This document shows, in pieces, positions 7,666 to 16,172 of a stretch of DNA of 23,303 nucleotides; position 1 is the first letter of the stretch, and every line of letters starts with the position of its first letter. Below the pieces are notes generated by a model, which saw nothing but the letters and a program-made list of their open reading frames with translations, was not told the origin of the DNA and made no database searches. Source of the DNA: Ramlibacter tataouinensis (GTDB taxonomy: Bacteria; Pseudomonadota; Gammaproteobacteria; Burkholderiales; Burkholderiaceae_C); assembly GCA_002427815.1 (NCBI GenBank), contig DIZF01000062.1:215817-239119 (forward strand), written 5' to 3'. Both the position numbers and the translations under genes were made by a program.

Positions 7666-8368
7666 ACCGAGCCACCCGAAGCAGGCCGACCGGGGCGTGC
7701 TGATCTGGGACTTGCCGGTCCGGGTCTTTCACTGGTTGCTGGTGCTCAATTTCGCCGTCGCCTGGCTCACCGCGGAAAGCGAGCCATGGCGCCTGGTTCA
7801 CGTCATCTCCGGCTATACCGTTGCCGCTCTGGTGGCGTTCCGGCTGCTGTGGGGCCTGGTCGGCACGCGCCACGCCCGCTTCAGCAGTTTCGTGCGCGGC
7901 CCGCGAGCAGTGCTCGAATATCTGGGGAATCTGGTGCGGGGCCGGCACGAGTCTCACGCCGGACACAATCCGGCGGGCGCGCTGGCGATCATTGCCCTGC
8001 TGGCGCTGGCCGTGTTGACGACCGCTTCGGGATGGGCATCCTACAATGAAACCGGTGGTCAATGGCTGGAAGAGGTGCATGAGGTGCTGGCCAATACGAT
8101 GCTGGGCCTGGTGCTGCTGCACGTGGCGGCGGTCCTGGTCACGAGTTTGCTGGCCCGCGACAACCTGGTGAAGGCCATGTGGACCGGGCGCAAGCCGGCT
8201 GCGTCAGGCAGTGATGCCATCGGGAAACCGTGGCGCAGCATCGGCATCCTGATGCTGGTGGCGGTGCTGGGGTTCTGGGCGTCCCAGTGGAGCGATCTGG
8301 CGAATGCGGGCGGCGGCACCCTCCTGTCGCAGGGACGCAGCGAGCGGCACCACGACGATGACGATTGA
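7637..8368 (+). CDS. Cytochrome b561-type membrane electron carrier
   Basis: This 243-residue integral membrane protein is a cytochrome b561 / Ni-Fe hydrogenase cytochrome b-like subunit. It most likely passes electrons from the quinone pool to the diheme cytochrome. Four predicted membrane helices carry the heme-ligand candidates His32 (RVFHW), His55 (LVHVISGY), His148 (EEVHEVLAN) and His162 (LLHVAAVL), the usual two-heme arrangement. A fifth hydrophobic segment (SIGILMLVAVLGFWA) precedes a polar tail that ends in the unusual run HHDDDD. The start ATG 7637 has AAGGAGA just upstream and lies inside the end of the diheme gene. The response-regulator gene follows after 29 nt. Confidence 0.9.
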   Translation: MNETSAFPAEPSHPKQADRGVLIWDLPVRVFHWLLVLNFAVAWLTAESEPWRLVHVISGYTVAALVAFRLLWGLVGTRHARFSSFVRGPRAVLEYLGNLVRGRHESHAGHNPAGALAIIALLALAVLTTASGWASYNETGGQWLEEVHEVLANTMLGLVLLHVAAVLVTSLLARDNLVKAMWTGRKPAASGSDAIGKPWRSIGILMLVAVLGFWASQWSDLANAGGGTLLSQGRSERHHDDDD

Positions 8369-8397
8369 AGCCAAATGAAGATTGCGAAAGCGGGTCG

Positions 8398-9066
8398 ATG
8401 CGCATCCTGATCGCTGAAGATGATCTGCTGCTGGGCGACGGACTGCGCAGCGGCCTGAGGCAACTTGGCTTTCAGGTCGACTGGGTTCAGGATGGGGAAG
8501 CCGCCGAGCGCGAGCTTCGTTCGAACGAATACGCCGCCGCGGTGCTGGACCTGGGGCTGCCCCGCTGTGACGGCCTCGAAGTCCTGCGCCGTGTCCGGCA
8601 GGCGGGGACCCAGGTGCCGGTGCTGGTGCTCACCGCACGCGACGCGGTTCCCGACCGCGTCCTGGGCCTGAATGTGGGCGCCGACGACTACGTGGTCAAG
8701 CCGGTCGATCTTCATGAGTTGGCCGCGCGCCTGCGGGCCTTGGTGCGAAGGTCTCACGGACAGCCGCAGGAGGCCCTCACGGCGCAAGACGTGGTGCTGG
8801 ACCCCGCGGCGCGTTCGGTGCGCAAGGGCTCGGCCGAGGTCGTCCTGCCGCCGCGCGAATTCGACGTGCTGCACGCGCTGATGCTCAGCCAGGGCCGGGT
8901 GTTGTCTCGCACCCAGCTGGAACAACAGCTCTACAGCTGGGGCCAGGAGGTCGAAAGCAACGCCGTGGAGGTCCACATCCATCACCTGCGGCGAAAGCTC
9001 GGGACCGGCCTGATCCAGACCGTGCGTGGCGTCGGCTACATGATCCCGCGCAACGCAGCCACATGA
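8398..9066 (+). CDS. OmpR/PhoB-class response regulator (QseB/PmrA-like)
   Basis: This is a cytoplasmic DNA-binding regulator of a two-component system. The receiver domain (residues 1-118) shows the acidic pocket E7-D8-D9, the phosphoacceptor Asp51 in AVLDLGLP, Thr79 and Lys101 in YVVKPVDLHE. The winged-helix domain (about 125-222) contains LPPREFDVLHAL, YSWGQEVESNAVEVHIHHLRRKL and the closing TVRGVGYMI. The pattern of LGLPRCDGLEVLRRVR plus NAVEVHIHHLRRKLG is that of the QseB/PmrA subgroup. I start at ATG 8398 (MRILIAEDD). A TTG at 8365 would add 11 residues with no domain content. The stop overlaps the kinase start as ATGA. Signal and targets are unknown. The hexamer repeat before shp is a candidate binding site. 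Confidence 0.94.
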   Translation: MRILIAEDDLLLGDGLRSGLRQLGFQVDWVQDGEAAERELRSNEYAAAVLDLGLPRCDGLEVLRRVRQAGTQVPVLVLTARDAVPDRVLGLNVGADDYVVKPVDLHELAARLRALVRRSHGQPQEALTAQDVVLDPAARSVRKGSAEVVLPPREFDVLHALMLSQGRVLSRTQLEQQLYSWGQEVESNAVEVHIHHLRRKLGTGLIQTVRGVGYMIPRNAAT

Positions 9067-10415
9067 AAGCAGCCGCCAGGTCCCTGCAAGGTCGGCTGGT
9101 GCTGCTCACCCTGGCCACGACGGCGGTGCTCTGGGTGGCTGCCGCACTGGCGACCTGGACCGATGCACGGCACGAGCTGGACGAATTGCTCGACGGCCAC
9201 CTGGCGCAGGCGGCGGCTTTGCTGGTGGCCCAGCAGACCTCGGCACCCGACGAGGAAGATCACACCATCGACGCGCCCCGGTTGCACCATTACTCCCCCA
9301 AGGTCGCATTCCAGGTGTTTCATGAAGGGCGGCTGGCGCTGCGGTCGTCGAACGCACCCCATGAGCCCATGGTCGCGCCCGAAGCGGGGTTTCGCAGCGG
9401 TTTTCGAACCGTGGCACTGGGGTCGGACAACTGGCGCGTGTTCGCGGCCCGAGGCTCGCAAGGCGACGTTCAGGTGTACGTCGCCGAGCAGATGACGTCA
9501 CGCACCGAGATCCTTCAAGCCGTGCTGCGCGCGACACTGGCGCCGATGGTGCTGGTGCTGCCGCTGCTGGGGCTGGCGACCTGGTGGGCCGTCCGGCTTT
9601 CGATCCGGCCGCTGCGAAACCTGGCTGCGGATCTGCTCGGACGCACACCGCAGTCCCTGCAACCGGTGACCCTGCACGATGCACCCGCGGAGATCGAGCC
9701 GGTCGTTCAGTCCCTCAACAGCCTGCTGGGTCGCATTGCCGCCTTGCTGGAGTCCGAGCGCCGCTTCACTGCGGATGCGGCGCACGAACTTCGGACACCG
9801 GTCGCGGCGATCCGGGCCCAGGCGCAGGTGGCGCTGGCCGAGGTCGACCCACTCGAGCGCCGGCATGCGCTCGAGGCCACGATCGCCGGCTGCGACCGGG
9901 CGGCCCGGCTGATCGACCAATTGATGACGTTGTCGAGGCTGGAATTCGGCACCACCGTGCAAAGCAGGGAAGTGGACCTGGTCGAGGTGGTGCGCAGCGC
10001 CGTGGCCGAAGTGGCTCCCGAGGGAATAGCGAAACGGCAGCGGATCGACTTTCGCCCCGGCGAGCCGTGCCACGTACTGGGCGACGCCGCGTTGCTGGGA
10101 GTGCTGGTGCGCAACCTGGTGGACAACGCGGTGCGGTACAGCCCGGCCGGCGCCTATGTGCGAATATCCTTGCGCCATGGACCGACACGGGCGCAGCTGC
10201 GGATCGAGGACAGTGGCGCTGGCATGGCTGCGGCCGACAGCCAGCGCCTGGGCGAGCGTTTTTTCAGGGTCATGGGGACGGGACAGCCGGGCAGCGGACT
10301 GGGCTGGTCCATCGTGCGGCGCATCGCTGCGGCACAGGGGGCGGAGGTGACGGTGAGCGGATCGCAGGACCTGGGCGGCCTGGCCGTCGACGTCGCTCTG
10401 CCACTCCATGGCTGA
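9063..10415 (+). CDS. Membrane sensor histidine kinase (QseC-like)
   Basis: The 450-residue sensor kinase pairs with the preceding regulator. It has a first transmembrane helix (about 11-31), a periplasmic sensor loop of about 120 residues (32-155) and a second helix (about 156-178). A short linker with SIRPLRNLAADL leads to the DHp helix with the H box RRFTADAAHELRTP (phosphorylated His241). The ATPase domain follows: N box NLVDNAVRYSP (351-361), G1 DSGAGM (383-388) and G2 GSGLGWSI (410-417). The periplasmic part resembles the QseC sensor region (HHYSPKVAFQVF, NAPHEPM). What it senses cannot be read from the sequence; redox state, metals or oxygen would fit the neighbours. Its start overlaps the regulator stop and its end overlaps the ATPase start by 8 nt. 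Confidence 0.94.
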   Translation: MKAAARSLQGRLVLLTLATTAVLWVAAALATWTDARHELDELLDGHLAQAAALLVAQQTSAPDEEDHTIDAPRLHHYSPKVAFQVFHEGRLALRSSNAPHEPMVAPEAGFRSGFRTVALGSDNWRVFAARGSQGDVQVYVAEQMTSRTEILQAVLRATLAPMVLVLPLLGLATWWAVRLSIRPLRNLAADLLGRTPQSLQPVTLHDAPAEIEPVVQSLNSLLGRIAALLESERRFTADAAHELRTPVAAIRAQAQVALAEVDPLERRHALEATIAGCDRAARLIDQLMTLSRLEFGTTVQSREVDLVEVVRSAVAEVAPEGIAKRQRIDFRPGEPCHVLGDAALLGVLVRNLVDNAVRYSPAGAYVRISLRHGPTRAQLRIEDSGAGMAAADSQRLGERFFRVMGTGQPGSGLGWSIVRRIAAAQGAEVTVSGSQDLGGLAVDVALPLHG

Positions 10416-12972
10416 GACAGGTGCATGGCCCCCGAGCCAGGGCCTGACATCGGCCGAGGCTGCTGCACGCCTGGCGCGGGATGGCCCCAATTCCTTGCCC
10501 AGCGCCGAGCGCAAGTCGCTCGCCCGCATCGCTGCCGGTGTGGTGCTGGAGCCCATGATCCTCATGCTGTTGGGCGCAGGGAGCATCTACCTGGTCATCG
10601 GCAATGTCGGGGAAGCACTCTTCCTGCTGTTCTCCGTGTTGGGCGTCGTCACCCTGACATTGACCCAGGAGCATCGGGCCCAGCGCGCACTCGAGGCGCT
10701 GCGCGACATGTCGTCGCCAAGGGCCCTGGTGATCCGAGACGGCCGTGAACTGCGCATTGCCAGCAGCGAAGTGGTGCGCGGGGATCTGCTGGTTCTGCAC
10801 GAGGGCGACCGCATCACGGCCGACGCCTGGCTGGTCGACGGCCAGGTCAGTTCCGACGAATCGCTGCTCACGGGCGAGTCCATGCCCTGCCAGAAGATGC
10901 CCTCCGCGCAGCAGCCGGCGCTGGAAGGCGCCAAGGAATCAGGCGCGGCCGATTCGGTCCTGTTGGCGGGCACCCTGGTCACCAAGGGGGTTGGCTTGGC
11001 GCTGGTCACGGCCACCGGGGCGGACAGCGCCATGGGCCGCATCGGCCAGGCCCTGGTCTCCACCGACGAGTCGCAGTCGCAACTGCAGCGGGCTTCGCGT
11101 CGCCTGGTGCGGGGCCTGGCCATGGTTGGCGTCGCGTTGGCCGTGGCGCTGGTGCTGATCGCGTGGCTGTGGGACAAGCGGCCTCTGCTGGAGAGCCTGT
11201 TGCTGGGCATCGCCCTGGCCATGTCCATACTGCCTGAGGAAATCCCGGTGGTGCTGACGGTGTTCCTGGCTCTGGGCGCGTGGCGGTTGTCGCGCCAGAA
11301 GGTGCTGACCCGCAGACTTCAGGCAGTGGAGGCGCTCGGTGCCATCACGGTACTGGCCGTTGACAAAACCGGCACGCTGACCCAGAACCGGATGCGGGTG
11401 GCCGAGCTGGCAGTGGGGGGCGCAAGCTACCGCGATGCTGCGACCGCCGAGCTGCCCGAGGCCTTCCATGAGCTGGTGGAGTTTGCGCTGCTGGCGACGC
11501 CCGCCGACCCGTTCGACCCGATGGAAAAGGCCATCCGGGACTTTGCCAAACGGCACCTGGCGGGCACTTCGCACCTGCACGGCGATTGGGTTCCCGAGCA
11601 ACAGTACGAGCTGTCGCCGGACATCCTGGCGATGACGCATGTGTTCGCGCGAGGCAACCCACCTCGGCAACTGCTGGCAACCAAGGGCGCGCCCGAGGCC
11701 GTCGCTGACCTCTGCCACTTCACGGCCGCTCAGCTGGACGCGTTGCACACCGACGTGGAGGCGATGGCCGGCCGCGGCATCCGGGTGCTGGGCGTGGCAC
11801 ACGGCGCGTGGACGGGTGGGGCGCTACCCTCCAGCCAACACGACTTCGAGTTCAGCTTTGCGGGCCTGATCGGCTTCATCGACCCGCCGCGGCCCGAGGT
11901 GGCGGCAGCGATCGCGCAGTGCCGGCGTGCCGGCGTCCGCGTCATCATGATGACGGGCGACCACCCGGCGACCGCCATCGCGATCGCCCAGCAGGTCGGC
12001 CTGGAACAGGCCGGGAGCGTGCTCACCGGCGCCGAGATTGCGACACTGAGTGATGACCAACTGCGTACCCGGGCGGCCGGAACCCGCATTTGCGCCCGGC
12101 TGGCGCCGGAACAGAAGCTGCGACTCGTGCATTCGCTGCAAGCCGCCGGTGAGCGGGTGGGAATGACGGGCGACGGTGTCAACGACGCGCCCGCGCTGAA
12201 GGCGGCCGACGTCGGCATCGCCATGGGCGAGCGTGGCACCGATGTCGCGCGCGAGGCGGCCGACATCGTGCTGCTCGACGACAGCTTCACCAGCATCACC
12301 GCCGCGATCCGCCAGGGCAGGCTGATCGACCACAACATCCGGGCAGCCATGACCTTCATCCTGGCGGTGCATGTGCCGGTGGTGGCCCTGGCACTGGGTC
12401 CGGTCCTGATGCATTGGCCCATCATGCTGCTGCCGGCGCAGATCGTGCTGCTGGAGCTGGTCATCGACCCGGCCTGCACCGTGGTGTTCGAGTCGGAGCA
12501 GCCCGAATTCGACCTGATGGAACGCCCGCCCCGCGCTCCCCAGGACTCGCCTTTCGCCTTGAAAAGACTGGCCTGGGGCTGGGTCCAGGGCGTGGCCCTG
12601 GCGCTGATTCTGATCGCGTCCGTCGGCGTCCTGGCCGGCCGCGGGTGGCCGCAGGACGTGATCCGCACCAGCGTCTTCATCGCGTTGGTCGCCGGGGTGT
12701 TCATGTTCGTGCTGGCGAGCCGCAGTTCACGCCGGACCGGAGTCGCCGGCCAACGGGTTCGCAATCCCTGGCTGATGCGGCTCGCGCTCATGGCTGTGGC
12801 AATGATGGCCCTCGTCCTCGGCCTGGCCCCGCTGCGCGATCTGATGGGATTCGCCCCGCCGACGCAGGGCTCGGTCCTGGCGATAGCGGCCGTCCTGGGG
12901 GCCGAGGCTGTGACGATGGCGGTGCTGCACGCGATCCGATTCGCGCGGCGCTCGCCTCCCGCGCACGGCTGA
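10408..12972 (+). CDS. P-type cation-translocating ATPase
   Basis: This 854-residue P-type ATPase moves cations across the inner membrane using ATP. An N-terminal cation-ATPase domain starts GLTSAEAAARLARDGPNSL. The actuator motif TGES is at 155-158, the phosphorylated Asp319 is in DKTGTLTQNRM, and the hinge motif TGDGVNDAP is at 587-595. Membrane segment 4 carries PEEIP (276-280) rather than the PEGLP of calcium pumps or the CPC of copper pumps. Segment 6 has ELVIDPACTVVFESE with Asp687. There is no N-terminal metal-binding domain, so it is not a typical heavy-metal (P1B) pump. It belongs to a P2-like group of unsettled ion specificity. The start overlaps the kinase gene by 8 nt, so it is probably co-transcribed. 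The ion carried is unknown. Confidence 0.92.
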   Translation: MAETGAWPPSQGLTSAEAAARLARDGPNSLPSAERKSLARIAAGVVLEPMILMLLGAGSIYLVIGNVGEALFLLFSVLGVVTLTLTQEHRAQRALEALRDMSSPRALVIRDGRELRIASSEVVRGDLLVLHEGDRITADAWLVDGQVSSDESLLTGESMPCQKMPSAQQPALEGAKESGAADSVLLAGTLVTKGVGLALVTATGADSAMGRIGQALVSTDESQSQLQRASRRLVRGLAMVGVALAVALVLIAWLWDKRPLLESLLLGIALAMSILPEEIPVVLTVFLALGAWRLSRQKVLTRRLQAVEALGAITVLAVDKTGTLTQNRMRVAELAVGGASYRDAATAELPEAFHELVEFALLATPADPFDPMEKAIRDFAKRHLAGTSHLHGDWVPEQQYELSPDILAMTHVFARGNPPRQLLATKGAPEAVADLCHFTAAQLDALHTDVEAMAGRGIRVLGVAHGAWTGGALPSSQHDFEFSFAGLIGFIDPPRPEVAAAIAQCRRAGVRVIMMTGDHPATAIAIAQQVGLEQAGSVLTGAEIATLSDDQLRTRAAGTRICARLAPEQKLRLVHSLQAAGERVGMTGDGVNDAPALKAADVGIAMGERGTDVAREAADIVLLDDSFTSITAAIRQGRLIDHNIRAAMTFILAVHVPVVALALGPVLMHWPIMLLPAQIVLLELVIDPACTVVFESEQPEFDLMERPPRAPQDSPFALKRLAWGWVQGVALALILIASVGVLAGRGWPQDVIRTSVFIALVAGVFMFVLASRSSRRTGVAGQRVRNPWLMRLALMAVAMMALVLGLAPLRDLMGFAPPTQGSVLAIAAVLGAEAVTMAVLHAIRFARRSPPAHG

Positions 12973-13034
12973 GGAGTAATTTCGGTACTGAGTTAATACG
13001 TACGTCAGCATGGGTGCGGGCTAACCCCGACGCC

Positions 13035-13067
13035 AGCAAGGGAGTTCGTTGGTCACAATCGCTTGCT
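13035..13067. promoter_or_regulatory. Inverted repeat in the TRAP operon upstream region
   Basis: The 154-bp gap 12973-13126 separates the ATPase from the TRAP operon. It contains AGCAAG (13035-13040) and CTTGCT (13062-13067) as an inverted repeat with a 21-nt spacer, and a perfect ACGTACGT palindrome at 12998-13005. Either could bind a repressor or activator of the transporter. I saw no convincing -35/-10 pair and no clear terminator for the ATPase gene. Confidence 0.25.
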
Positions 13068-13126
13068 CGGACGCGGGCCAAGGCTCGCGATCGCTTCATT
13101 TCCCTTCAAGCTCAGGAGACAAGTCC

Positions 13127-14128
13127 ATGAAACGTCGTACAGCGCTCTCCGCCGTGGGTGCCCTCGCCCTGGCCGGCACGCACAGTGCCTTCGCGCAGCA
13201 GCCCATCATCATCAAGTTCAGCCACGTGGTGACCGACGACACGCCCAAGGGCAAGGGAGCGCTGAAGTTCAAGGAATTGGCCGAGAAGTACACCAAGGGC
13301 CGGGTCAAGGTCGAGGTCTACCCCAATTCGACGCTCTACAAGGACAAGGAGGAGATGGACGCGCTGAACAGCGGCTCGGTGCAGATCCTGGCGCCGTCCA
13401 CGGCAAAGTTCCGCCCGATCGGGGTGCCCGAGTTCGAGGCACTGGACCTGCCGTTCATCTTCGAGGGCGAAGCCGGCTATGACAAGGTGATCAAGGGTCC
13501 GATCGGCAAGGGGCTGCTGAAGAAGCTCGAGGCCAAGAACATCACCGGCCTGGCATTCTGGGACAACGGGTTCCACATGGTGTCGGCCAACAAGCCGCTG
13601 CTGATGCCGGCCGACTTCCAGGGCCTGAAGATCCGCATCTCGGGTTCGAAGATCGCCGACCTGTACTTCCGCAAGCTTGGCGCGTTGCCGCAGATCCTGG
13701 CCTTCTCCGAGGTCTACCAGGCGCTGCAGACCGGCGTGGTCGACGGTTGCGAAAACACGCCGTCGAACTACTACACGCAGAAGTTCTACGAGGTGCAGAA
13801 GGACATCACGGTGTCCAACCACGCGCACCTGCAGTACGCGGTGATCACGAGCACCAAGTTCTGGAATGGCCTGCCCCCCGACATCCGCACCCAGCTCGAC
13901 AAGGCCATGGTCGATGCCACGGAGTACACGAACTCGATCGCCAAGCAGGAGAACGTGGACGCCCTCCAGAAGATCAAGGCTTCCGGCAAGACCACGCTGC
14001 ATTACCTCACGCCGGCCCAGCGCAAGGCCTGGGTCGAGGCGCTCCACCCGGTGTACAAGGAGGCCGAAGGCCGTGTCGGCAAGCAGATCGTCGACGACCT
14101 GCTGAAGGTGGCCGGCATCTCAGCCTGA
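13127..14128 (+). CDS. dctP: TRAP transporter substrate-binding protein, DctP family
   Basis: This periplasmic binding protein captures a carboxylate substrate and delivers it to the TRAP permease encoded next. The 333-residue precursor starts at ATG 13127, with AGGAG about 9 nt upstream, and has a signal peptide ending AFA|QQ (residue 23). The DctP fold is evident: IKFSHVVTDDTPKGKGALKF, RVKVEVYPNSTLYKDKEEMD, EALDLPFIF and GLKIRISGSKI. Arg170 of the last motif is the position that usually salt-bridges the substrate carboxylate. LQTGVVDGCENTPSNYYTQKFYEVQKD is represented in the family by the GVVDGCENT and YTQKFYEV motifs. The substrate is probably a C4-dicarboxylate or related organic acid; a tricarboxylate such as aconitate is possible given the tam-like gene downstream. 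Confidence 0.94.
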   Translation: MKRRTALSAVGALALAGTHSAFAQQPIIIKFSHVVTDDTPKGKGALKFKELAEKYTKGRVKVEVYPNSTLYKDKEEMDALNSGSVQILAPSTAKFRPIGVPEFEALDLPFIFEGEAGYDKVIKGPIGKGLLKKLEAKNITGLAFWDNGFHMVSANKPLLMPADFQGLKIRISGSKIADLYFRKLGALPQILAFSEVYQALQTGVVDGCENTPSNYYTQKFYEVQKDITVSNHAHLQYAVITSTKFWNGLPPDIRTQLDKAMVDATEYTNSIAKQENVDALQKIKASGKTTLHYLTPAQRKAWVEALHPVYKEAEGRVGKQIVDDLLKVAGISA

Positions 14129-14147
14129 TGCCCGCGCACCGCACGCC

Positions 14148-16166
14148 TTGCTGAACAAGCTGCTCAACCACCTGGAGGAGTGGCTCATCGCCACCCTCAT
14201 CACGGTGGCGACGACGATCGTTTTCTTCGCGGTGCTGCACCGTTACGGCACCTCGAACTCGATCGACTTCGCCAAGTGGCTGGATGCCCACGGCATGGCA
14301 TACGCATCGCCCCCGTTCCGGGCGATCTTCAGCTGGCTGTCGGGCATGGACGTCTCCTGGGCGCAGGAACTGTGCATCTACCTGTTCATCTGGATGGCGA
14401 AGTTCGGTGCCGCCTACGGCGTTCGCACCGGCATCCATGTGGGCGTCGACGTGCTGGTCATGCGCATGGAGCCGGCCCGGGCGAAGAAGGTCATCCTGTT
14501 CGGCCTGCTCGCCGGGGCGCTGTTCACGGCGACCATCGCCAACTTCGGCGCCCATTTCACCTGGAGCGTCTGGGAGTCGGGCAGCCGCTCTAGCGACCTC
14601 GAAGCGCCGATGTGGATCGTCTATATGGCGATCCCGCTCGGCTCCGCGCTGATGTGCTTTCGCTTCCTGCAGGTCGCCTGGTATTACTCGCGCACCGGTT
14701 CACTGCCGCGCCACGATGCGGCGCATGTCGAGGGCATCGAAGAAGCCGCCGCCGCGCCGCCGGTGGACTTCCAGCCCCGGCCGAAGGGGGGCGCAAAGCT
14801 CAGCTGGTTCCTGATGGCGTTGCCGTTCATCCTGCTCGGGATGGGCCTGATGGCCCGCTACGGCCTCGTGCCGGCCGGCGGCGGCCTGCGTGCCGCGCTG
14901 GTGTTCGGGCTGCTGGTCTCGCTGATGCTCACCGGCATGCCGATCTCGATCGCGCTCGGCCTCACGGTGCTGAGCTTCATGTTCACGCTCACCGACCTGC
15001 CGCTGGACTCGGTGGCCATGAAGCTGTTCACCGGCATCGAGAACTTCGAGATCATGGCGATCCCGTTCTTCATCCTGGCCGGCAACTTCCTCACCCACGG
15101 CGGGGTGGCGCGGCGCATGATCAACTTTGCCACCTCCATGATCGGCCACTGGCACGGCGGCCTGGGGCTGGCGGCGGTGATGGCCTGCGCGCTGTTTGCG
15201 GCGGTCTCGGGCTCGTCGCCGGCCAGCGTGGTGGCGATCGGCTCGGTGGTGATGCCCGCGATGGTCAAGCAGGGCTTTCCGCCACGCTTCGGTGCCGGCA
15301 TCGTGACCACGGCAGGCGCCCTGGGCATCCTGATTCCGCCGTCGATCGCGATGGTGCTGTTTTCGGTCTCCACCAACACCTCGGTCGGCAAGCTGTTCAT
15401 CGCCGGCGTGATCCCCGGCATCATGCTCGCGACGATGCTGGGCATGACCACCTGGTACCGGGCGCGCAAATTCGGCTACCCGCGGATGCAGCGCGCGACC
15501 TGGGCCGAAAAGGGCAAGGCCGCGCGCGACTCGGCCTGGGGGCTGATGCTGATCGTCATCGTCATCGGCGGCATCTACACCGGCGTCTTCACGCCCACCG
15601 AAGCGGCCGCGGTGAGCGCGGTCTATGCCTTCGTGATCGCGGTCTTCGTCTACAAGGACCTGGGACTCAAGGACGTGCCGCGGGTGCTGCTGTCGTCGGC
15701 CAACATGAGCGCGATGCTGCTGTACATCATCACCAACGCCGTGCTGTTCTCCTTCCTGATGACGAGCGAGCAGATCCCGCAGGCGACGGCGGCCTGGATG
15801 GTGGACCAGGGCTTCGGCCCGATCGGGTTCCTGCTGCTGGTCAATATCATGCTGCTGCTGGCGGGCAACGTGATGGAGCCTTCGTCGATCATCCTGATCA
15901 TGGCGCCGATCCTGTTCCCGGTGGCAATGAAACTGGGCATCGACCCGATCCACTTCGGCATCCTGATCACGGTGAACATGGAGGTCGGCATGTGCCATCC
16001 GCCGGTCGGGCTGAACCTGTACGTGGCCTCGGGCATCGCCAAGATGGGCATCACGGAACTGACGATCGCGGTGTGGCCGTGGCTGGTGACGATGCTCGTC
16101 TTCCTGGTCCTGATCACCTACGTGCCATCGATTTCCCTGTTCCTGCCGCGACTGCTCGGCATGTGA
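14148..16166 (+). CDS. Fused TRAP permease (DctQ-DctM, TRAP-T small plus large subunits)
   Basis: This 672-residue membrane protein joins the two TRAP permease subunits, which are usually separate, and drives uptake with the sodium or proton gradient. Residues about 1-180 are the four-helix DctQ part (LEEWLIATLITVATTIVFF, WAQELCIYLFIWMAKFGAAYGVRTGIHVGVDVL by its core motif GVRTGIHVGVD). A polar linker rich in Ala/Pro (about 185-225) leads to the DctM part. DctM shows FGLLVSLMLTGMPISIALG, IPFFILAGNFLTHGG, AAVSGSSPASVVAIG, LGILIPPSIAM, TPTEAAAVSA and GMCHPPVGLNLYVA. The start is TTG 14148, chosen because it precedes the first helix and no in-frame ATG does. It lies 19 nt after dctP, whose stop overlaps an ATG of an eight-codon frame. 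Confidence 0.93.
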   Translation: MLNKLLNHLEEWLIATLITVATTIVFFAVLHRYGTSNSIDFAKWLDAHGMAYASPPFRAIFSWLSGMDVSWAQELCIYLFIWMAKFGAAYGVRTGIHVGVDVLVMRMEPARAKKVILFGLLAGALFTATIANFGAHFTWSVWESGSRSSDLEAPMWIVYMAIPLGSALMCFRFLQVAWYYSRTGSLPRHDAAHVEGIEEAAAAPPVDFQPRPKGGAKLSWFLMALPFILLGMGLMARYGLVPAGGGLRAALVFGLLVSLMLTGMPISIALGLTVLSFMFTLTDLPLDSVAMKLFTGIENFEIMAIPFFILAGNFLTHGGVARRMINFATSMIGHWHGGLGLAAVMACALFAAVSGSSPASVVAIGSVVMPAMVKQGFPPRFGAGIVTTAGALGILIPPSIAMVLFSVSTNTSVGKLFIAGVIPGIMLATMLGMTTWYRARKFGYPRMQRATWAEKGKAARDSAWGLMLIVIVIGGIYTGVFTPTEAAAVSAVYAFVIAVFVYKDLGLKDVPRVLLSSANMSAMLLYIITNAVLFSFLMTSEQIPQATAAWMVDQGFGPIGFLLLVNIMLLLAGNVMEPSSIILIMAPILFPVAMKLGIDPIHFGILITVNMEVGMCHPPVGLNLYVASGIAKMGITELTIAVWPWLVTMLVFLVLITYVPSISLFLPRLLGM

Positions 16167-16172
16167 AGCACC

